This document shows, in pieces, positions 22,857-27,082 of a stretch of 27,082 nt of DNA. The notes below the pieces were generated by a model. The model was not told the DNA's origin, made no database searches, and saw nothing but the letters and a program-made list of their open reading frames with translations. Each line of letters starts with the position of its first letter. Positions within the stretch are counted from its first letter, which is position 1. The DNA is taken from positions 1-27,082 of the forward strand of contig JAYYZW010000093.1 of assembly GCA_036339995.1 (NCBI GenBank), written 5' to 3'. A program made the translations under genes and the position numbers. The DNA is from JAYYZW01 sp036339995. GTDB taxonomy: Bacteria > Pseudomonadota > Gammaproteobacteria > Ga0077536.

Positions 22857-23903
22857 ATGAGTAATGGTAGCGATGTAGGTCCTGATCTCGCCCGCGCAGC
22901 CTTGCTGTTAGTGCGCGACATGATGTGCCTCGTCGAGGGCGAGCATGTGCTGATCACGGCGGACATCAACACCGAGAAACGCGCCGTCGACGCCTTGGTC
23001 AATGCGTCCTACAGCTTGGGCACCCGAGTCGCCAGCATGACGCTGGCGCCGCCCTTGCCGTTTCAAGGCGGCCTCGCGGATCCCTATATGCCGGATCCCG
23101 TCACAGCGGCCGCGCAGAATTGCGATGCCTGGATCGATCTATGCATGCCCTATATCGCCGGCGCAGCGGTCTACGACACGGCGATGAAAAATGGTCGCAC
23201 CCGCTATTTTTTGGCGGCCGACATCGGCGCGGAAGGCATCATCCGCATCTTCAGCAAGGCCGATCTGGACCAGGTGTTCGTGGTCTCCGACTTATTCAAT
23301 GCACTGCTCGCCGAATCGGCCGGTAAACGATGCCGCTTCACCACGCCCCTGGGCACCGATGTCAGCTTCCAACTCGCCGATCCCGAGGGTCTGGCCATCG
23401 AGCGCGCGACCAAGCCGGGCGGCTACTTCGTCCCGGGCACCGTCATGGTGATCCCCGAACTCGATACGGTAAAGGGCACGGTGATCTGCGAGTCGACGTT
23501 CCACGAGTACTACACCGCACTGGAAGAACCCTACCGGTTCGAAGTGGACGGCAAGATTCAATCGGTCATCGGCGGCGGTACCGAATTGAAGGCCATCGAC
23601 CGTTCACTCAAACGTGCGGGTAACGGTGAATATGGCAATATCGTCCACTTTACCTGCGGCTATCATCCGGCCGCGCGGTTTACCGGCAAGTCATTCATCG
23701 AGGATCAGCGGGTCATCGGCTGCAATGCGGTCGGCCTGGGCCTGCCGCAGTGGGTGGAAGGCGGTGGCGAAAATCACCCGGACTGCGTCATGAAGGAGCA
23801 GTCGTTCTGGATTGACGACGAACAGATCATCGACCGTGGCGTGATCGTGGCGCCGCCCGACTTGGCCAAGGCCGCCCAGGATCTACAACCCGTTTACGGC
23901 TAG
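22857..23903 (+). CDS. NicX-like 2,5-dihydroxypyridine 5,6-dioxygenase family (M29 peptidase-like fold)
   Basis: 348 residues. ATG 22857 sits 6 bases after GGAGG; a GTG directly before it at 22854 is the alternative. The protein belongs to the group that includes NicX/Hpo, related in fold to M29 aminopeptidases but with a different metal site. The candidate Fe(II) ligands are His264 or His270 (N-I-V-H-F-T-C-G-Y-H) and the His-x-Asp pair His307/Asp309 (E-N-H-P-D-C), which matches the spacing of the His, His-x-Asp triad known for NicX and Hpo. NicX cleaves 2,5-dihydroxypyridine between C5 and C6 to N-formylmaleamate. The flanking hydrolase, amidase and maleate isomerase support this role. An unrelated M29-like aminopeptidase is the main alternative. 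Confidence 0.8.
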   Translation: MSNGSDVGPDLARAALLLVRDMMCLVEGEHVLITADINTEKRAVDALVNASYSLGTRVASMTLAPPLPFQGGLADPYMPDPVTAAAQNCDAWIDLCMPYIAGAAVYDTAMKNGRTRYFLAADIGAEGIIRIFSKADLDQVFVVSDLFNALLAESAGKRCRFTTPLGTDVSFQLADPEGLAIERATKPGGYFVPGTVMVIPELDTVKGTVICESTFHEYYTALEEPYRFEVDGKIQSVIGGGTELKAIDRSLKRAGNGEYGNIVHFTCGYHPAARFTGKSFIEDQRVIGCNAVGLGLPQWVEGGGENHPDCVMKEQSFWIDDEQIIDRGVIVAPPDLAKAAQDLQPVYG

Positions 23904-23916
23904 CGCCAATCGTGTG

Positions 23917-23935
23917 CGTCCGAAGGATGCGGACG
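23917..23935. other. Small hairpin in the gap between the NicX-like and hydrolase genes
   Basis: CGTCCG and CGGACG form a perfect 6-base stem around a 7-base loop in a 57-base gap inside the operon; wobble pairs could lengthen it. There is no T-run, so it is not a terminator of the usual kind. It may tune mRNA processing, or be chance in GC-rich DNA. Confidence 0.35.
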
Positions 23936-23960
23936 TATTCGCAGATTGCGGAGCACGTGA

Positions 23961-24965
23961 ATGAACAACGAATCCTATCAAATTTTTCATGCGGGCGACG
24001 TCGCGTTGGAGTCGGGTGCACGCTTATCTGACGCGCGGATTGCCTATCGATCATTCGGCACGCTCAATGCGGCCAAAAACAACGCGATCATCATGCCGAC
24101 GCATTACGGCGGCACGCACGAACACAGTCTTTATCTAACCGGGGAAGGGCGCGCGCTCGATCCCGACAAGTATTTCATCGCCATCGTTAACCTCATCGGC
24201 AACGGGGTTTCGTCGTCGCCGAGTGATGGCCTCGGCGCGGACTTTCCGCTCGTGACGATCGCCGACAATGTCCGGCTGCAACACCGCTTGTTGACTGAAG
24301 AATACGGCGTCACCAAACTGGCATTGGCAGTCGGGTTCTCCATGGGGGCGGTGCAGGCCTACCATTGGGCGGCCTTGTTCCCGGATTTCGTCGAGCGTGC
24401 TGGGGCGATCTGCGGTTCTGCGAAGATATCGCGGCACAACGTTGTGTTTCTCGACGGGATGCGTGGAATATTGACTGCCGATCCGGCATGGAAGGGCGGC
24501 CGCTACGAAACGCAGCCGCTGGTGGGCATACGGGCGATGGCGCGCGCGTGGGCGGCGTGGCCGCCGTCGGCGCATTTTTATCGGCACGCGCTGTACGAAA
24601 AGCTCGGATACACTTCCCTTGACGATTTTCTCGACCGCTATTGGGAAGCCACCTTCTGTAGCATCGATGCGAATAATCTGCTGGCGCAAATCGCAACCTG
24701 GCAGTCGGCGGATATCAGCAATAACGAGATCTATCAAGGTGATTTCGAAAGGGCTTTGGCTTCGATCAAGGCCAAAATCTTCGTCATGCCGTGCGTCAAC
24801 GACGCGTACTTTCCCCCGGAAGACAGCGAGATCGAAGTCAGCCACATGACGAACGCGGAATATCGACCCATTCACTCGCAGTGGGGACACTGGGCCGGCT
24901 CCGGGCGCAATCCCGAGGACACCGCGTTCATCGACGACCAAATCACAGAACTACTCGCTCAATAG
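23961..24965 (+). CDS. Alpha/beta hydrolase, MetX-like family; candidate N-formylmaleamate deformylase
   Basis: 334 residues from ATG 23961. It resembles the homoserine acetyltransferase (MetX) branch: I-A-Y-R-S-F-G-T-L-N (27-36), N-L-I-G-N-G-V-S-S-S-P-S (77-88), then the nucleophile elbow G-F-S-M-G (125-129) with Ser127, Asp281 in C-V-N-D-A-Y-F-P-P and His310 in Q-W-G-H-W-A-G. The triad is intact, but many MetX-like proteins in catabolic clusters hydrolyse rather than acetylate, and no methionine gene is nearby. In the classical pathway NicD, a smaller alpha/beta hydrolase, removes the formyl group from N-formylmaleamate; here this larger paralogue occupies the same place between the NicX-like enzyme and an amidase. 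The deformylase role is inferred from position only. Confidence 0.82.
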   Translation: MNNESYQIFHAGDVALESGARLSDARIAYRSFGTLNAAKNNAIIMPTHYGGTHEHSLYLTGEGRALDPDKYFIAIVNLIGNGVSSSPSDGLGADFPLVTIADNVRLQHRLLTEEYGVTKLALAVGFSMGAVQAYHWAALFPDFVERAGAICGSAKISRHNVVFLDGMRGILTADPAWKGGRYETQPLVGIRAMARAWAAWPPSAHFYRHALYEKLGYTSLDDFLDRYWEATFCSIDANNLLAQIATWQSADISNNEIYQGDFERALASIKAKIFVMPCVNDAYFPPEDSEIEVSHMTNAEYRPIHSQWGHWAGSGRNPEDTAFIDDQITELLAQ

Positions 24966-24974
24966 GTCAGGCTC

Positions 24975-26276
24975 ATGGATCTCACTACATTGACGGCGAC
25001 GGAGGCTGCGGCCCTGATCGCGAAAAAGGAACTGAGTTCGGTCGAGCTGACACGTGCCTGCCTAGAGCGCATCGAATTGCGCAACCCCGCCGTGCGCGCT
25101 TTCTGTCATCTCGATCCGGAGTTCTCGCTGGCCGAGGCTGCCAAAGCAGATGGTGAATCGCCGCGATCACTACTTCATGGCGTACCGTTCGCGGTAAAGG
25201 ACGTGATCGACACCAAGGATTTTCCGACCGAACTCGGCACGCCGATCCACGTGGGGCGTAGACCGTCCAAGGACGCGAATTGCGTCAGCCTGATGCGCGA
25301 CGCCGGCGCTGTGCTCTTGGGTAAGGTGGTTTCGACCGAGTACGCGCTTTACAAGCCGAACGAGACGCGCCATCCGATGAACCTCGAACACACCCCCGGC
25401 GGTTCGTCGAGCGGCACCGGGGCCGCGGTGTGCGATCGCATGGTGCCAGTGGCCTTCGGGAACCAGACGGCGGGATCGCTGATACGTCCGGCGGCGTTTT
25501 GCGGTGTCTACGGTTTGAAACCGACCCACGGGACGACTGACGGCACCGGCATCCTGCCGCTGCAGCTCTATTTCGACACGCTCGGCTACATGGCGCGCTC
25601 GATCGCCGATCTCCAGGCGTTCTACGGTGTGGTGTCGACACGGAATCAGACGGTGGATTGGCCGCAGGTCAAGCGGCCGCGGATCGGCCTGTGCAGGACC
25701 TGGCAATGGGAATTCGCCGAACCCGAATCCCGCGACATCCTCAAGGCGGCTGCCGACCAGTTCGGAACGCTGGGCGCTGCGGTCGAGCCCTTCGAATTAC
25801 CCGACGCGTACGCCGACCTCGTCGCGGTTCATCGCCGAATCCTCTACAAGGGCATTTCGAAATCACTCGATACCGACTACCAGGTGGCCCGCGATCAAAT
25901 GAGCGAAAAGGTCCTGGAGATCATCGAGGAAGGGCGGGCCACGACCGAGGAACAGTATGTCAAGGCCCATGTGTACGCCGATCAATGCCGCGATTCGGTG
26001 AACGAATGCTTCGGCGAGTTCGATGCGGTGATCGCGCCGAGTGCGCCGGGGGAGGCCCCGCCTGGCATGGCGACCGGTGATCCGATCTTCCAGGTGAGTT
26101 GGACCCTGCTGGGGGTGCCGTGCCTGAACCTGCCGGTTGGTTTCGGCCCGCATGCTCTACCGCTCGGCGTTCAGTTGATCGGCCGCCGTCATGACGATGC
26201 GCGGGTGCTGGCGCTGGGCCGGCGCCTGATGCGGGAATTTCAGCCGATCAAAGCCCGGCAGTTGGCGAATGTCTAA
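24975..26276 (+). CDS. Amidase signature enzyme; candidate maleamate amidase
   Basis: 433 residues from ATG 24975 with AGGTCAGG ahead. The Ser-Ser-Lys machinery is visible: catalytic Lys75 in P-F-A-V-K-D, the G-G-S-S-S-G loop (142-147) with the cis-Ser, and the nucleophile Ser168 in N-Q-T-A-G-S-L-I-R-P. The usual D-T-G-G-S is Q-T-A-G-S here, a mild deviation. Members hydrolyse amides such as malonamate, indoleacetamide and glutaminyl groups. The classical maleamate amidase NicF belongs to the isochorismatase/cysteine hydrolase family, so if this enzyme makes maleate it is a non-orthologous replacement. Its end overlaps the ferredoxin start by 8 bases. Confidence 0.9.
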   Translation: MDLTTLTATEAAALIAKKELSSVELTRACLERIELRNPAVRAFCHLDPEFSLAEAAKADGESPRSLLHGVPFAVKDVIDTKDFPTELGTPIHVGRRPSKDANCVSLMRDAGAVLLGKVVSTEYALYKPNETRHPMNLEHTPGGSSSGTGAAVCDRMVPVAFGNQTAGSLIRPAAFCGVYGLKPTHGTTDGTGILPLQLYFDTLGYMARSIADLQAFYGVVSTRNQTVDWPQVKRPRIGLCRTWQWEFAEPESRDILKAAADQFGTLGAAVEPFELPDAYADLVAVHRRILYKGISKSLDTDYQVARDQMSEKVLEIIEEGRATTEEQYVKAHVYADQCRDSVNECFGEFDAVIAPSAPGEAPPGMATGDPIFQVSWTLLGVPCLNLPVGFGPHALPLGVQLIGRRHDDARVLALGRRLMREFQPIKARQLANV

Positions 26277-26583
26277 CATTGCACCGTTCGGCCCGGACGA
26301 ACTGGAGCCCGGCGACATACGGCAGGTGGAGATCGAAGGCCGCGACGCAATCGCCATCTACAACCTGGACGGCGAGTATTTCGCGACGGATGACACCTGC
26401 ACCCACGGCGCCGCATCGCTGTCGGAGGGCGAAATCGAAGGCGAGGAGGTGATCTGCCCGTTTCATCTGGGGTCGTTTAATATCCGCTCCGGCGAAGCCG
26501 TCGTCTGGCCCTGTGTCAAAGCGGTGCGAACCTATCCGGTGCGGGTCGAGGAAGGCATGCTCTACGTCGAGATCGGCCCATGA
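26269..26583 (+). CDS. Rieske-type [2Fe-2S] ferredoxin of an oxygenase system
   Basis: 104 residues, the size of stand-alone Rieske ferredoxins (BphF/NdoA class). The cluster ligands are Cys44-x-His46 (D-T-C-T-H-G) and Cys63-x2-His66 (I-C-P-F-H-L-G-S-F), with a C-terminal sheet G-E-A-V-V-W-P-C-V-K. Its start lies inside the end of the amidase gene (8-base overlap) and its stop overlaps the next start as ATGA, so translation is tightly coupled. It should pass electrons from an unseen reductase to the Rieske oxygenase at the head of the operon. The NirD-type role (nitrite reductase small subunit) is less likely given the neighbours. Confidence 0.92.
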   Translation: MSNIAPFGPDELEPGDIRQVEIEGRDAIAIYNLDGEYFATDDTCTHGAASLSEGEIEGEEVICPFHLGSFNIRSGEAVVWPCVKAVRTYPVRVEEGMLYVEIGP

Positions 26584-27082
26584 GCGACCGACGGATCTTC
26601 CGCATCGGGCAAATCGTTCCCAGTTCCAATACGACGATGGAAACGGAGGTGCCGGCGATGCTGCAGCGCGCGGCCATGCCATCGTCGGTGGGTTTCAGTT
26701 TTCATTCGAGCCGCGCGCCGATGAAAACGGTGGCCCGAGACGAACTGAGGGCGATGAACGGACACATGGTCCGCTGCGCACGCGAACTGACCGATGCGCG
26801 CATGGACGTGATCGCCTCGGCCTGTCTGGTGGCCATCATGTGTCAGGGCCCGGGCTACCATCGTGAAACCGAGCGCTCGCTCAGCGAAGTGTGCCGCGAA
26901 GACGCACCTGAGATGGCGATAGTGACCAGCGCAGGTGCGCTCATCGAAGCCTTGAAGGCGCTCGGGGCGAATAAAATAGCGATCATCACCCCGTACATGA
27001 AAAGTTTGACAGAACTCGTAAGCGGCTATATCGAGAGCGAAGGCATTGAAGTACTCGACGCCATCTCGCTCGAGATCCCGAA
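26580..27082 (+). CDS. Maleate cis-trans isomerase (NicE-like, Asp/Glu racemase family), 5' part
   Basis: 167 residues open to the right edge, starting at the ATG at 26580 that overlaps the ferredoxin stop (ATGA). I-G-Q-I-V-P-S-S-N-T-T-M-E (9-21) is the phosphate/carboxylate-binding start of maleate isomerases and arylmalonate decarboxylase relatives; Cys82 in I-A-S-A-C-L-V-A-I-M is the first catalytic cysteine position of the family, and I-V-T-S-A-G-A-L-I-E-A-L (114-125) the conserved second-lobe entry. The second cysteine lies beyond the window. NicE converts maleate to fumarate, the last step of the maleamate pathway, which fits the order here. Arylmalonate decarboxylase or a racemase are alternatives. 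Confidence 0.85.
   Translation, partial: MSDRRIFRIGQIVPSSNTTMETEVPAMLQRAAMPSSVGFSFHSSRAPMKTVARDELRAMNGHMVRCARELTDARMDVIASACLVAIMCQGPGYHRETERSLSEVCREDAPEMAIVTSAGALIEALKALGANKIAIITPYMKSLTELVSGYIESEGIEVLDAISLEIP

Noticed and set aside
23961..24965. Annotating the MetX-like gene as homoserine O-acetyltransferase
   Set aside because: The triad alone does not separate acetyltransferases from hydrolases in this branch, and no methionine-biosynthesis gene is nearby, while the catabolic context is strong.

Overview
The window is high-GC, densely coded bacterial DNA on both strands, with short intergenic gaps, clear Shine-Dalgarno motifs and several GTG/TTG starts. Gene content (hydantoinase A/B pair, RutA-like and other luciferase-like oxidoreductases, a persulfide dioxygenase-rhodanese fusion, MaoC/SDR genes, Rieske oxygenase, maleate isomerase) and a REP-doublet-like repeat suggest a metabolically versatile member of the Pseudomonadota, probably a gammaproteobacterium. 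I cannot name a genus. I see no tRNA, rRNA, CRISPR array, transposase or phage gene.

Layout. 1-370 (-) is the 5' part of a class I glutamine amidotransferase running off the left edge. 500-1570 (+) is a RutA-like flavin monooxygenase, convergent with a two-gene minus-strand unit (1580-3158) made of an unusual methyltransferase and a small uncharacterised protein. 3297-11570 (+) is a run of catabolic-type genes: HyuA, HyuB, an FAD-linked oxidase, an alpha/beta-hydrolase-fold protein with a degenerate triad, a beta-hydroxyacid dehydrogenase and a MOSC protein. 11620-14381 (+) carries a DUF2461 protein, an exported methyltransferase-like protein and an APC permease. 14368-18609 (-) carries thiol/sulfur redox genes (OsmC, a FrnE-type DsbA, persulfide dioxygenase-rhodanese), an esterase and a second luciferase-like oxidoreductase, interrupted by a REPIN-like inverted repeat. 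18682-20962 (+) is SDR, two MaoC-type proteins and a VOC protein.

20972-21467 is a regulator graveyard: the N-terminus of a PAS-type sensor kinase is joined directly to the tail of a NarL/LuxR response regulator, which also has a one-base frameshift. After a 180-base leader comes the most interesting part, 21648 to the right edge (+): a Rieske oxygenase alpha subunit, a NicX-like ring-cleavage dioxygenase, an alpha/beta hydrolase, an amidase-signature enzyme, a Rieske ferredoxin and a maleate isomerase (cut by the window edge). In this order they match the maleamate pathway of nicotinate/hydroxypyridine degradation (2,5-dihydroxypyridine to N-formylmaleamate to maleamate to maleate to fumarate). 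The upper step is apparently supplied by a Rieske oxygenase, and the deformylase and amidase steps by different families from the classical NicD and NicF. Together with RutA-like and HyuAB enzymes upstream, the window is rich in enzymes that open nitrogen-containing rings or cyclic amides. The pathway assignment is inferred from family membership and gene order, not demonstrated.
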